A stretch of DNA of 64,000 nucleotides from Planctomycetaceae bacterium (GCA_029259845.1 JAJDEI010000299.1:31569-95568), one strand, 5' to 3'. Positions 18,557-28,639 are shown, counted from the first letter of the stretch. The notes: generated from the letters alone by a model not told the origin. A program made the numbers and translations.

Positions 18557-19195
18557 TCAGGAGTCGTAGTCGATGATGACGACACCGCGCCGGGTGATGA
18601 TGTCAATCTCGTAACGTCCGAAGTCGAACTCAGCTCTGGTGCCGCGGCGATTGTGCCAGAACGAAAGGCAGGGACATGGCGGCATGCAGACTTCCACATA
18701 GACGACGCCGCAATGGTCGCGAGGGTCGGGCACGGGGATGATCGTGGGCACGCCCAACGGGTGGGCGCGGTGCGGGTCTCTGATCCTCACATTCTGATAA
18801 AGCACCACCGGTTCGAGTTCCCCGGGGGGCGGACCTTGCGGGAAGGACCGCTCCGGCAAGTATGCCGGCGCCCCTTCGGGCGGACGGGTCCCCGGTGCGT
18901 GCAACGGTTGGCCGGACGGCGGTTGGGCCGTCGGAAATCCTGCTCCTGGCGAGATGGCCGTCTCCGGTGACACGGTCTCTGCCGAACTCGGCGTGACCCG
19001 CAGCTGGATAGCAGGCTGTTCGGCGGCACGTTGGCGGATGACCGTGTCGGGGACCGGTGTGGGAGCCGCGCCTTGCGGCGGGGCGAGCAGAAGAGGCTGC
19101 TCCAGTTCGCGCACATCGCTGGAATCATCAGCGAAAACTCCGATGGCCGGTGTGATCAACAGCACCAGCGAGGCGGCAGTCAGAGAGCGGTTCAT
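18557..19195 (-). CDS. Secreted proline-rich hypothetical protein
   Basis: A signal peptide (MNRSLTAASLVLLITPAIGVFA) is followed by ~110 residues rich in Pro, Ala and Gln (LLLAPPQGAAPTPVPDT...) and a compact C-terminal domain, DHCGVVYVEVCMPPCPCLSFWHNRRGTRAEFDFGRYEIDIITRRGVVIIDYDS, with four Cys. The C-terminal part alternates beta-strand patterns and is probably the functional domain. I do not recognise the family. The ATG at 19195 begins the signal peptide; the upstream ATG at 19225 would give an atypical leader. It is convergent with the AI-2E gene. Confidence 0.7.
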   Translation of the reverse strand: MNRSLTAASLVLLITPAIGVFADDSSDVRELEQPLLLAPPQGAAPTPVPDTVIRQRAAEQPAIQLRVTPSSAETVSPETAISPGAGFPTAQPPSGQPLHAPGTRPPEGAPAYLPERSFPQGPPPGELEPVVLYQNVRIRDPHRAHPLGVPTIIPVPDPRDHCGVVYVEVCMPPCPCLSFWHNRRGTRAEFDFGRYEIDIITRRGVVIIDYDS

Positions 19196-19405
19196 GGCAA
19201 GTCCTTTTCGAAATGTTGTCTGCACCGGGAGATGCCGGGCCGGCCGTGGCGGCGGATCGCCCGGCGGCCGGTGTTCCGATCCTCATGCTTCCGCACCTGA
19301 GGCCTCTCCTTTGGTCCCTGCCCGTTGCCCGGGTTTTCTGGTGGTCGAGACCATCTCAATCATAGCGTCTCATTCGAGGATCGTCGCCCCTGCCGGGTGC
19401 CATGC

Positions 19406-19560
19406 CAGGGCCATTCAAAGTTTCACTTGGGAGAAGACCGGCCGGGACAAGCTCAATGGTAACCCGAAGCGTCAGCGAGGAAGCGAACGTGAGTGAGCGA
19501 TTCGTCCCTCGCTGACGCTTCGGGTTACGAGGTTCCCCAGCTTCAATCTTTGAACGGCCC

Positions 19561-19562
<2 letters not shown>
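19406..19562. mobile_element. 157-bp MITE-like element, copy 1
   Basis: The element starts CAGGGCCATTCAAAG and ends with a close inverted copy (CTTTGAACGGCCCTG), giving terminal inverted repeats of about 15 bp. In the centre is a 22-bp-armed hairpin (arms at about 19459-19480 and 19507-19528). A second copy at 33482-33638 differs at only four positions by eye, which shows recent spread or homogenisation. It has no coding capacity. Peptides like NPKRQRG arise when it is translated, as seen in spurious ORFs here. A transposase would have to act in trans. Confidence 0.85.
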
Positions 19563-19674
<112 letters not shown>

Positions 19675-19953
19675 ATCATTCTCCCCGAAGCATGCCACCC
19701 CGCCCGAAGTCAGGAGCGTGAGCGCCGGCCTGTTCACTGGGGCGGTGGTCTCCGGCAGCCGAGCGTCAAGACCACAGCGCGAGCGGCTGTGCAGTCCCGG
19801 CGTTTGGTGGCGAAGCGGATCGCGTTCGGTTAGTATCAGCTTCCGATTCGACGTTCGCCGGCTTCTCTCGGTCGGCAGAAGTCTTGTTGTCGTCGTCGGT
19901 TGCGTTTCCGGCGATGTCGCCCGTTTTCCGGATTCTCAGAGCAGGCAGCACGC

Positions 19954-22059
19954 ATGGCCAGGTCGATTGACAGCGTTCGTAACGTCGCGTTGGTGGGACA
20001 CGGAGCCGTTGGCAAGACCACGCTCGCCGACCTGATCCTGCACAAGATGGGGATCAACAGCCGCGCCGGGTCGGTCGATGATGGCAGCAGTCTGCTCGAC
20101 ACGGACGACGACGAAAAGGAACGCAAGCACTCGATCACCTCATCGGTCGTGCATTTCGACCACCACGGCAAGCACGTCAATCTGATCGATGCGCCCGGCA
20201 TGCCGGACTTCGTCGGACAGGTCATCGGCTCGCTGCGGGCAGTGGAGACGGCGGTCGTCACCATCAGCGCAGCCGCCGGAATCGAGGTCAACACCCGCAA
20301 GACGTTCCAGTATGCGGGCGACGCCGGTTTGGCCCGCATGATCGTCATCAACAAGTGCGATGCCGACAACGTCCGTTTCACCGAACTGCTCGACGACATT
20401 CGTGAACTGTTTGGTCCGGCTTGCGCGCTGGCCAACGTACCGGTCGGTTTGGGAGCCGATTTCAGCGGCATTATTAGCACAGTCAATGTGCCCGGCAGCG
20501 TGCCGGACGGTTGCGCCGTCGATCCCGGTGAGGCGAACCAGCAGGTCGTCGATGCGGCGGTCGAAGCCGACGAAGAGTTGATGGAGCGCTACCTGGAAGA
20601 AGGGGAAATGTCGCCGGACGAATTGGCGGCCGCGATCCAGAAGGCGGTCGCTGCGGGAACCCTGATCCCCATCTTCTGCACCAGCGCCCGCGATGACGTA
20701 GGCGTGCAGGAGTTTCTCGACGGGCTTGTCGAATACGCTCCCGCCCCTCCTACGATCGTCCGGACCGCGCTCAACGACGGCGAGGAGATCACGCTCGAGC
20801 AGAAGGCGGACGGGCCGCTCGTTGCCCAGGTCTTCAAGACGCGGATCGATCCGTTCGTGGCCAAGATGAGCTTTCTGCGGATCTATTCGGGCACTCTCAA
20901 GAAGGACACGGCCTGCCACAGCGAGCGGACTGGCAAGGCGGTCAAGATCAGCCAATTGCTCGAGGTCCAGGGGTCCCAGACGGAGCAGCTTTCCGACGCT
21001 GGTGCCGGCGAAATCGCCGTCGTCGTAAAAATGGACGAGCTGCACACCGGCGATACGCTCACGCAGGGTGCCGAGGGCGTGGTCATGCCGCCAATCCCCT
21101 TCCCGACCCCCATGATCGGACTCGCCGTCGAACCGGCTTCGCAAGCCGACCAGGCGAAGATCTCCGGATCCCTCCACAAGATCGAGGAGGAGGACCCCAC
21201 GTTTGTTGTCCGCCGCGAAAAACAGACCAAAGAAATGGTCATGAACGGGATGAGCGAGTTGCACCTGCAGCTCGTCCAGAAGCGGCTGTCCCACCGCGAA
21301 AAAGTCGAGATCATCACCCATCAGCCGAAAGTTCCGTACCGCGAGACGGTCAACGGGTCGGCGGAGGGCCATTACCGGCACAAGAAACAATCCGGTGGCT
21401 CCGGACAATTCGCCGAGGTGCATTTCCGCGTCTCGCATTGCCCGCAGGACATCAACCCCGAGGAATACTTCACCAAGGCCAACTTCGAGAGCCTCCGCGA
21501 TTTCCACTACGACCCGGAACTCAACTCGTGCTTCTGCGACCGTGTTTCCGGCGGCTCGATCCCCAATCAATTCATCCCCGCCGTGGAAAAAGGTGTCAAG
21601 GAGCGGATGGAGAAGGGGATCATCGCCGGCTACCAGGTGCAGGACATCGTCGTTGAGCTGTTCTTCGGGAAAGATCACCCGGTCGATTCCAACGAAACAG
21701 CGTTTAAGACAGCCGCCAGCATGTGCCTGCGGAACGTCGCCCAAGATGCGAAGCCGGCACTGCTGGAACCGATCGTCGATATGGAAATCACCGTCCCCAG
21801 CGACAAGATTGGCGACATCACCAGCGACCTCAACACCCGCCGCGGTCGCATGGAAGGCATGGACGAAGCCCCCGGCGGCTTCACTGTTGTCCGCGCGAAG
21901 GCTCCGCTCGCTGAAGTGATGACCTACGCCCGTAACCTGTCGAGCATGACCGGCGGGCAGGGGTCGTTCAGTCTCCACTTCAGCCATTACGAAGTGGTCC
22001 CTCCCAACGAACAGGCCAAGATCGTCGCCGCCGCCAAGAAGGCCGACGAAGAGGACTGA
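19954..22059 (+). CDS. EF-G-like translational GTPase (FusA2-type)
   Basis: Cytoplasmic GTPase of the EF-G superfamily, 701 residues. G1 is GHGAVGKT at 15-22, G3 is DAPGM at 79-83, and G4 is NKCD at about 133-136. Domain II follows at about 280-370 (GPLVAQVFKTRIDPFVAKMSFLRIYSG), then domains III-V with FVVRREKQTKEMVMNGMSELHLQLVQKRL and the C-terminal RGRMEGMDEAPGGFTVVRAKAPLAEVMTYA. The catalytic His of canonical EF-G (DTPGH) is Met here, as is common in the divergent EF-G-like branch (for example mycobacterial EF-G2, recalled). Its role may be ribosome rescue, recycling or a stress function rather than bulk translocation. The ATG at 19954 gives MARSIDSVRNVALVGHG. Confidence 0.92.
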   Translation: MARSIDSVRNVALVGHGAVGKTTLADLILHKMGINSRAGSVDDGSSLLDTDDDEKERKHSITSSVVHFDHHGKHVNLIDAPGMPDFVGQVIGSLRAVETAVVTISAAAGIEVNTRKTFQYAGDAGLARMIVINKCDADNVRFTELLDDIRELFGPACALANVPVGLGADFSGIISTVNVPGSVPDGCAVDPGEANQQVVDAAVEADEELMERYLEEGEMSPDELAAAIQKAVAAGTLIPIFCTSARDDVGVQEFLDGLVEYAPAPPTIVRTALNDGEEITLEQKADGPLVAQVFKTRIDPFVAKMSFLRIYSGTLKKDTACHSERTGKAVKISQLLEVQGSQTEQLSDAGAGEIAVVVKMDELHTGDTLTQGAEGVVMPPIPFPTPMIGLAVEPASQADQAKISGSLHKIEEEDPTFVVRREKQTKEMVMNGMSELHLQLVQKRLSHREKVEIITHQPKVPYRETVNGSAEGHYRHKKQSGGSGQFAEVHFRVSHCPQDINPEEYFTKANFESLRDFHYDPELNSCFCDRVSGGSIPNQFIPAVEKGVKERMEKGIIAGYQVQDIVVELFFGKDHPVDSNETAFKTAASMCLRNVAQDAKPALLEPIVDMEITVPSDKIGDITSDLNTRRGRMEGMDEAPGGFTVVRAKAPLAEVMTYARNLSSMTGGQGSFSLHFSHYEVVPPNEQAKIVAAAKKADEED

Positions 22060-22453
22060 GAAGCTTGCCTCTCCGGCAAGGTACGCAAGCAATCATCGCT
22101 TGCGGCTTAGCAGGTGCGGTACGGTTTCAGGCGTTCGACTTGTCCCGACACTCCGCAACTGCTCGCCCAAGTCGCTCGGAACGAGCCATGCTCTCCAACT
22201 TGGGGAAACGCCGGTCTTCGGATGCCACTTGATCCGGACTGATATCGGCTGATGGCCCCCAAGGGTCCGCGCAGTCGGGGTTCTCAAACGCGGTGTTCTC
22301 TAACAGGGCGCCGTTGCCGATTGTCGTGGATCGCGGATTGTTGCAATTCTGCGTCGTCCGAGAACGCAGACTCTGGCGCGAATCTTCCCGGCGATGCAGA
22401 AGCGCGACAGGAACCTGCGGCCCCCCGCCTGGGGATGACCGATCAACGAGACA
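22060..22453. other. Convergent intergenic region after the EF-G-like gene
   Basis: This 394-base space between two convergent genes holds two short hairpins: CTTGCCTCTCCGGCAAG near 22065-22081 and GCAAGCAATCATCGCTTGC near 22086-22104. Neither has a U-run, so their termination role is uncertain. No gene is seen. Confidence 0.4.
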
Positions 22454-25435
22454 TTACTTGGCGGCAGGGGGAATGGCACCGATGTGCCTGGGGGACCGCG
22501 GTATTCGTGCTGATGCCTCCCGCAGTTCCGGGTTGTCCGGCCGCAGGTACGTGGACCGCTGTTCGGGATCGATGCTCTGGAAGGTGATCCCCGCTCCCCG
22601 TCGTCCGTCCTGCTCGAATAAATCGACCTCGCCGGGGTGAGGCGTGGCCGGGACCGGACGCTGGGTCCAATTGAACGACGCAAAAAAGTTGGCCGGCAGG
22701 GACGTGCCGGACGACGGGTGTCCGTCGACCAGACATTCCGGCCCGCGGGCTTCGGTAAACAGGTTCCTGTCAACGTTGAACGATCCGTCGGACGGAGTCG
22801 GCGGCCGTTGCAGGTGAATCCCATGATTGAACGCCCGGAACGTGTCGTTCGTGACAGTAACAGCGTCCCAAAGTTCCGGGGAATCGTCGAACTGGATGCC
22901 TGTCGCGCAGGCATCGAAAACGCATTCGGCGATCTCGATGCCGGAGACACCGCCGGCGATGCGAATTCCCGTGTCGAACCCGCGGAGAATGCGGCAACGG
23001 CGGACCAGGATGTTCTTTGTGGGCGTCGGCCCTGCCTCGAACTGCATCGCCACGGCCGCAGCGAGAGGTTTGCTGATCGTGATGTCCTGCAACATCAGCC
23101 GGCTTCCGCCGGATAAACCGGTGGCGCCCACGCCGCGGACAGCCGCCTCGCCGGATCCTTCAATCACCAGGTTCACCAACGCCGTGTGCACCAGGTATCC
23201 TTCGAGACGGACCAACGTCGGTTGCCCGGAGCCTCGCAAGGTGAAGCCTTCCAGATGGAACCGTTCGACAGTTCGCAAGTCGACAATTGGTTCGGCCCCC
23301 GTTGGCTGAAGCACTGCCGGTTCCGCGTCTTCGCAAACCAAACGCACCCCTTGCGGAAAGGACCGCGACTGCGAGTTGTCGATCGCAATCCGTTCTTCGT
23401 AGGTCTGCCCGCCAGCGACATGAATGGTCAGGACATCGCTGGGACTGAGGGGATGAAACGTCTCCCGGGCATACGCCAGTGCGTCGCCGATTTTGGCAAA
23501 GTGCCCGTCCGGTCCGACCGTCACTGGAGCACCCGGTTCAATGTCGGGGAGCGAGTTGACGGACGGGGTGTCGGACTCGCCCGGAGGAACATTGCTCAGA
23601 TCAGTCGCGATTCCGTCACTTTGGCCCCGATCACCCACGGCGACATACGCAGCCATCGTCGCGATGACCAGCAGGGCTCCCGCAGCAATTGCCCGCCGTG
23701 CTTTTCCGGGAACCTGGTCCATCGGGATCGCTTGACGGAACCGATGAATGATTTCCGGAATCGCTTCACGGGCCCGCGTTGCCATGCCCGGTTTGCCGGA
23801 TTCGCCTCTGCCGGCACCGGTTGTTCCCGAATCGGAGCCGCTTGTTCCGGAACCACTTGTCCTCCTGTCGTCACTGGCCCCGGCACTGCTCGCCTTCGCA
23901 TCGGACAGGACGGCTGATGAGGGCCTGGGCACAGCAGGGTCGGATTGGTCAGGCGAGATCACCGACCGGTCCGCGTTGTCGGGCGGCTCCCGCAGGCGGA
24001 GTTCGTCGCCGGAAACGATGGTTTCCGACGCGGAGAATGGCGGAGCTTCGGTCTCAGTCTCAATCGTCGTCTCCAGACTCTGCAGGAACGACGTCAGGTC
24101 ATCGTCTGAGCCCGGTCCTTCGAGTCCCCGTTCCAGTTCAAGCGAGATGTGATCCGGTTCGAGAGGCCTCGCCGGCCCCCGTGCTGCGGTTTCCTGCCGT
24201 TGTTGCCCGCGGCGTGTCTCCGACGGCTGTGTCCTGTCCTGCACCGGCGGTGCCGAAGCGGTTTCGTCGCGTTGTCGCGCCGACGGCGGTTCGACCGGCC
24301 GTTGCTGCGACCGATGCCGCGTCTTCTTTCTTCGGGACCGCTTCCGAAGCTTGGCCGCAGACGCCGGGGCTTCTTCGGTCTGATGATCGAGCCATGCGGT
24401 GAGTGCGTCGCACAGGTCGCGGGCCGTCCCGAAGCGGGCATCGGGTTGCTTGGCCATCATCCGTCCGAGCAGCGTGACCAGCGTCTCCGGCACTTCCGGG
24501 CGCGACGCAACAACCGGAGCGGGCTCTTTGTTTTGATGGGCCAGAAGCCGCTGCGTCAGCGTCCCGACAGGAAACGGAGGATGTCCGGAAAGCAGGAAAT
24601 ACAGCGTACAGCCGAGACTGTAGATGTCCGACCGGTGGTCCACTCCATGACTGTCGACCGCTTGTTCGGGTGACAGATAGTCCGCCGTTCCCAGCACGGT
24701 CTGCTGGTGCTCAATCGTCAGCGATGATTGCTCGGCCGCGTTCTCAAAAATGCGGGCCAGACCCAGATCCAGCAGCTTGATGGTCCCCGACTCGTCGAGT
24801 AGCAGATTGCTTGGCTTGACGTCCCTGTGCACGACGCCGACGGAATGCGCGTGCGCCAATCCGCTCGCCGCCTGACGCACATAGCCCACCGCCTCGGTGA
24901 TCGGCAGCGGGCCGTCTTCGTCGGCCACTTGCTGCAAACTGCGGCCGTTAACATATTCCATGACCAGATAGTGGATTTCGTTGGCGCCTTCGGTGACCTG
25001 GTCGAAGTCGTAGGCCCTGACGATGTTCGGGTCGTCCAACGAAGCGACGGCTTGCGCTTCCCGGTAAAAGCGGCTCAACGAGGCGGCATTCTTCACCTGT
25101 TTGAACGGCAGGATCTTGATCGCGCAACGCCTGCGCATCACCAGATGTTCGGCCAGATAGACCGAACTCATCCCGCCGCGGCCCAACAGCGACAGCAGCT
25201 TGTATTTCCCCAGCAGAAAGCCCTTGTGTTTCCCTTGCAGGAGCTTCTTGGCCTGCCACAGCGTCAGCTCGTCCTGTCGGACGAGGTATTCCGTGAACGC
25301 CACGCAACTCCGTGACTCCGGCCCGGGATGCTGCTTCGAAAACTTGGCACGCATGCTCTTCAAGCGATCCCCAGGGATGAGACCGCTCTCCACGACCAGC
25401 GAACAGAACGCGGATTGTGACAACCTGGCCGGCAT
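22454..25435 (-). CDS. Ser/Thr protein kinase with TM segment and periplasmic beta-helix domain
   Basis: The 993-residue protein has a cytoplasmic Hanks-type kinase domain: P-loop GRGGMSSVY near 84-92, catalytic loop HRDVKPSN near 202, DLGLA in place of DFG, and an activation segment ending GTADYLSPEQ. A low-complexity Arg/Ser/Pro linker follows (about 350-570), then one TM helix (AIAAGALLVIATMAAYVAVG, about 580-600). The outer part, beginning VTVGPDGHFAKIGDALAYA, has repeats typical of a right-handed parallel beta-helix (LVIEGSGEAAVRGVGATGL, ILVRRCRILRGFDTGIRIAGG, IEIAECVFDACATGIQFDDSP). The layout suggests an outer sensor or carbohydrate-binding domain signalling to an inner kinase. Confidence 0.92.
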   Translation of the reverse strand: MPARLSQSAFCSLVVESGLIPGDRLKSMRAKFSKQHPGPESRSCVAFTEYLVRQDELTLWQAKKLLQGKHKGFLLGKYKLLSLLGRGGMSSVYLAEHLVMRRRCAIKILPFKQVKNAASLSRFYREAQAVASLDDPNIVRAYDFDQVTEGANEIHYLVMEYVNGRSLQQVADEDGPLPITEAVGYVRQAASGLAHAHSVGVVHRDVKPSNLLLDESGTIKLLDLGLARIFENAAEQSSLTIEHQQTVLGTADYLSPEQAVDSHGVDHRSDIYSLGCTLYFLLSGHPPFPVGTLTQRLLAHQNKEPAPVVASRPEVPETLVTLLGRMMAKQPDARFGTARDLCDALTAWLDHQTEEAPASAAKLRKRSRRKKTRHRSQQRPVEPPSARQRDETASAPPVQDRTQPSETRRGQQRQETAARGPARPLEPDHISLELERGLEGPGSDDDLTSFLQSLETTIETETEAPPFSASETIVSGDELRLREPPDNADRSVISPDQSDPAVPRPSSAVLSDAKASSAGASDDRRTSGSGTSGSDSGTTGAGRGESGKPGMATRAREAIPEIIHRFRQAIPMDQVPGKARRAIAAGALLVIATMAAYVAVGDRGQSDGIATDLSNVPPGESDTPSVNSLPDIEPGAPVTVGPDGHFAKIGDALAYARETFHPLSPSDVLTIHVAGGQTYEERIAIDNSQSRSFPQGVRLVCEDAEPAVLQPTGAEPIVDLRTVERFHLEGFTLRGSGQPTLVRLEGYLVHTALVNLVIEGSGEAAVRGVGATGLSGGSRLMLQDITISKPLAAAVAMQFEAGPTPTKNILVRRCRILRGFDTGIRIAGGVSGIEIAECVFDACATGIQFDDSPELWDAVTVTNDTFRAFNHGIHLQRPPTPSDGSFNVDRNLFTEARGPECLVDGHPSSGTSLPANFFASFNWTQRPVPATPHPGEVDLFEQDGRRGAGITFQSIDPEQRSTYLRPDNPELREASARIPRSPRHIGAIPPAAK

Positions 25436-25661
25436 GTCCGATAAACGCTTCCGTCGTCAGTTCGAGGCTCGGACGGGAAAACTCAGCATGCAATTGCAAT
25501 GGAGAAACCTATCAAGGATAGCACTGTCACGGAGAATCTGCCAGTCGGAACAGTGCCTTGCCCCAACGCACCGAACGGACCGGATCGGGGTTTCCCCGTG
25601 CTGAAACAATGGATAAAACTCCGTCCATCGAGATCTCGATGGACCGTCAACTGGGAGAGAG

Positions 25662-26420
25662 ATGAGAGCCGACCTGAGACCAACTGATTCCGCCGACCAG
25701 CGCCCTTTGAAGGTCCTGGCTCTGGGGGACTGCAACACTGCCGGAGCCGGCGGCGGACCGACGATCGTCGACCAGACCGTACAGCGGCTGCAGACCGCCG
25801 GAATCGCATGCGAAGCGGACAACTGGGGGCACACGATGACCACCACGCGCGAAGGGCTCGCACGCACCCGCAGAGACCGTCCGTTCGCCGACATCGTCCT
25901 TCTGAACTACGGGCTGGTCGATTCCTGGGTGACGACCGTGCCCCTGTTCTATGTTCCCTATTTCCCGGAAACCCGGTTGAGGCGTGTCGCCCGCAAGCTG
26001 CTAAAGTTCACCAAGCGGCGTCTGCGGTCGCCTTGGGTCCGGCGCTGGATTTCCCGTGGGGAGGTCGTCTCTCTCTTCGAGTTTGATCGCAATCTCAGGG
26101 AAATCATCGCCGCTTTGCGTCACGTCAACCCGTCGGTGGAGGTCGTGCTGTGGGCGACATCCGCAGTCCAGGCAGACCCCGGTCGGAACGCCAACATTGA
26201 TCGGTACAATGCCAGGATGGAGTCGATCGCGGCGGCTGTTGGATGCACCTTTATCAACACATCGACTGTGCTTGCGTCGCTGCCGGCTGCCCGGAGTTAC
26301 GTTGATGCGGTCCATTTGAGCGGCGAAAGTGCTGAGTTTCTGGGGGCCGCCGTTGCCGACAACCTGGTGTCGCGGCTCCCGCCACGGGCACACCGCAATT
26401 CCGACCGCACAGCCGCCTGA
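25662..26420 (+). CDS. SGNH/GDSL-like hydrolase with Cys in the nucleophile position
   Basis: A cytoplasmic 252-residue protein with the SGNH fold pattern: block I is LALGDCNTAG (22-25 G-D-C-N), block III near LLNYGLVDSW, and the C-terminal D-A-V-H (215-218) matches the DxxH catalytic pair. The usual nucleophile Ser of GDS is Cys24, seen directly as TGC in the sequence. There is no signal peptide. It may be an inactive or thiol-dependent relative; the substrate is unknown. The start has GAGAGAG 3-4 bases before the ATG. Confidence 0.75.
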   Translation: MRADLRPTDSADQRPLKVLALGDCNTAGAGGGPTIVDQTVQRLQTAGIACEADNWGHTMTTTREGLARTRRDRPFADIVLLNYGLVDSWVTTVPLFYVPYFPETRLRRVARKLLKFTKRRLRSPWVRRWISRGEVVSLFEFDRNLREIIAALRHVNPSVEVVLWATSAVQADPGRNANIDRYNARMESIAAAVGCTFINTSTVLASLPAARSYVDAVHLSGESAEFLGAAVADNLVSRLPPRAHRNSDRTAA

Positions 26421-26847
26421 AATGGCACGGCTCGCGGTCCCCTGTCCTCGTCGCTCTGCGGTCGGACAACCGGTCGACGGCAACGCAACGGAGAGCCGCA
26501 CCGACCGGGGGGGAGGGCGACCAGAAACGCGGCGGTTGTCTGTCGTTTAGCCGCGCCTGCGAGGAAGCGGGCGGCTCTGGCTGGCGAATCTCAACGATGA
26601 CGCCTCTGTGGTGGCCGGCCGGGTTTTCTCGGCGTCGGTCATCAAGTCAGCGAGCTTCTCCGGCGCGCGAGCGCCTGTGCTAATGCCTTGTTCCACAGCG
26701 GTGGCGTGCGTGCAGAATGACGTGAGATCGTGTACCGTGAGATCTCGGGTGCAGGTCGCCGCTGAACCGGCCTGATTGTCGTTGGACGGCCCGGTCACGG
26801 TCGCACCGAGCGGATCGTTGCTGGATCGAACCTCGTGGGAGAATGCC
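26421..26847. other. Intergenic between SGNH hydrolase and ceramidase-like genes
   Basis: A 427-base stretch on the same strand as both neighbours. No gene, strong hairpin or repeat was recognised. It probably contains the promoter of the ceramidase-like gene. Confidence 0.4.
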
Positions 26848-28224
26848 ATGCTGTTTCTTCGGCCCGGCAACTTTTTGGCGATCATCGCTGGACTGTTCCT
26901 GGCGTGTGTTTGTGCTCCCCCCCCACCGGCAATGGCGGTCGAAGAATCGGAGCAGCCGTCCGATGTTTTTCGGGTCGGTTACGCCGAACAGGACATCACA
27001 CCACCGGCCGGACTGCCGATGTGGGGATACGGAGCCCGCCACGCGCTGACGGCAACCGGCGCGATCACTCCGCTCGTTGCCCGGGTGGTGGTGATTCACG
27101 CGGGAAGTGACAAAGTGGCCATCATGGGTCTCGACCTGGGCCGCGGACCGACCGCAGCGATGATGGAGCAAATCCGGTCAGCAATCCGCGAGCAGGCGGA
27201 CATCGGACATGTGCTGATTTCCGGCAGTCACACGCATCACGGCCCGGTGATCGAGCTAACGGACCGGGAGGGCTTCGGCAAGGGGACCTTCGACAAGGCG
27301 GTCGATTACAATCAGAAACTGCCCGGATTGCTGGTCGACGCGATCCTCGCCGCCGACCGGGCCGCCCAGCCGGCCCGCATGGGGGTGTCCGGCCGCTCGG
27401 ACCTCGAACTCAATCGAAACCGGCACACCAAGCGATCACCGCCGGCGCGCGATCCAATGTTGGCCGTCATGCGGTTTGACGACCAACAGGGGGAGCCGAT
27501 CGCCGTGGTGACGAATTTTGCAGCGCATCCGGTGATGACCGATCCGAAGATCCTCCAGTATTCCGCCGACTATCCGGGGTTTCTGGCCAACAAAGTCAAA
27601 GCAGACCTCGGCTGCGGCTGCGTGTTCATGCAGGGAGCCTCCGGCGATATGAGCGTCAACCCGCCGGGTGAGTACCGCGACCCGGAGGCGTTTGGTGACG
27701 TCCTGGCAGGATACGTTGCCGAACTGGCCGGGCAAACCGAAACAAAACGTCCGGAGTCGCCTTCAGTTTCCGGTCGCGTTGACCAGTTTCAGTTTCGATC
27801 GCGGATCGATTTCAACGATCCGCTCGTGCGACTCCAGTATTCGGCAGCATTTTTTCCCGAACTGATCAGCAATGCTGCCCGCGAGTTTGGTGACGGAATC
27901 CCCGCCGAACTGAATACCGTCGTTCTGAACGGAACCGTGGCGCTTGTCGGTGGCTCCGGAGAATTCTTCTGCAATCACGCCAACCGCCTGAAGCAGCGGG
28001 CGTACCTGGACCACACGCTGTTTTTCGGATATTGCAACGGGCACAGCCTGTACTTCCCGACCATCGAAGCCGTCTCTGAGGGCGGATACGGTGCCGACGT
28101 GCCAGTCTCACCAGTCGAGGTTGGTGCGGGCGAGAGGATGATGAATCGGGCGCTGCTCAACATCTACGTCCTTCAGGGGAAAATCGCGGCGAGTGGGCCT
28201 GTGGACTCTGCGGCTTGCGAGTGA
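26848..28224 (+). CDS. Neutral/alkaline ceramidase-like secreted protein
   Basis: A signal peptide (MLFLRPGNFLAIIAGLFLACVCAPPPPAMA) is followed by the ceramidase N-terminal domain: FRVGYAEQDITPPAGLPMWGYG, then VVVIHAGSDKVAIMGLDLGRG and ISGSHTHHGPVIEL, where His residues coordinate the catalytic zinc. VTNFAAHPVMTDP and MQGASGDMSVNPPG complete the active-site pattern. The protein is about 458 residues and lacks most of the C-terminal Ig-like domain of full neutral ceramidases, as is usual for planctomycete members. Its substrate is unlikely to be ceramide itself and remains open. The ATG at 26848 begins the signal peptide. Confidence 0.88.
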   Translation: MLFLRPGNFLAIIAGLFLACVCAPPPPAMAVEESEQPSDVFRVGYAEQDITPPAGLPMWGYGARHALTATGAITPLVARVVVIHAGSDKVAIMGLDLGRGPTAAMMEQIRSAIREQADIGHVLISGSHTHHGPVIELTDREGFGKGTFDKAVDYNQKLPGLLVDAILAADRAAQPARMGVSGRSDLELNRNRHTKRSPPARDPMLAVMRFDDQQGEPIAVVTNFAAHPVMTDPKILQYSADYPGFLANKVKADLGCGCVFMQGASGDMSVNPPGEYRDPEAFGDVLAGYVAELAGQTETKRPESPSVSGRVDQFQFRSRIDFNDPLVRLQYSAAFFPELISNAAREFGDGIPAELNTVVLNGTVALVGGSGEFFCNHANRLKQRAYLDHTLFFGYCNGHSLYFPTIEAVSEGGYGADVPVSPVEVGAGERMMNRALLNIYVLQGKIAASGPVDSAACE

Positions 28225-28527
28225 TGGGGCATTAGCTCAGGGTCGCTGAGGCAGCGGACGAAGCTCACAGGATGCCGCTCCTCGGTCGCATGACTGAAAA
28301 AAAGAGCTCCACCAGCGGGCCCCCGTGCGGATGAACGGTGTTGCAGTCCGCTACCGATGTGGGTCTGTCCCCTCCTGCAGGCACAACCCGAATGACTTTG
28401 CCGTCACGACCTCGCACAGTGACATGAACGCACGTGCCCTGCTATGCATCGAATGCAGATAGAAAACGTGTGATAATGGGGGCTGTGCATACTTTAGTGG
28501 TTATGAGAATTTTGCGGGTAAATCTGA

Positions 28528-28555
28528 TTGACTCGCGTTTAACGATGGGTAATCT
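28528..28555 (+). promoter_or_regulatory. Possible sigma70-type promoter for the small secreted protein gene
   Basis: TTGACT at 28528-28533 matches the -35 consensus at five of six positions; TAATCT at 28550-28555 (16-bp spacer) is a weak -10. It lies about 85 bases before the start codon in an otherwise unoccupied AT-richer stretch (28225-28639) where no gene was found. Confidence 0.35.
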
Positions 28556-28639
28556 AGAGATGTCTTGTGAAACCTGTGGCATTCAGCACGTGAGCGAATG
28601 CTGAATGGGTCACGTGTTTGATTTTCTCTGGAGACTCCA

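Noticed and set aside
20140..22092. 650-residue minus-strand ORF
   Set aside because: A shadow of the EF-G-like gene, whose GTPase motifs are unmistakable on the plus strand.
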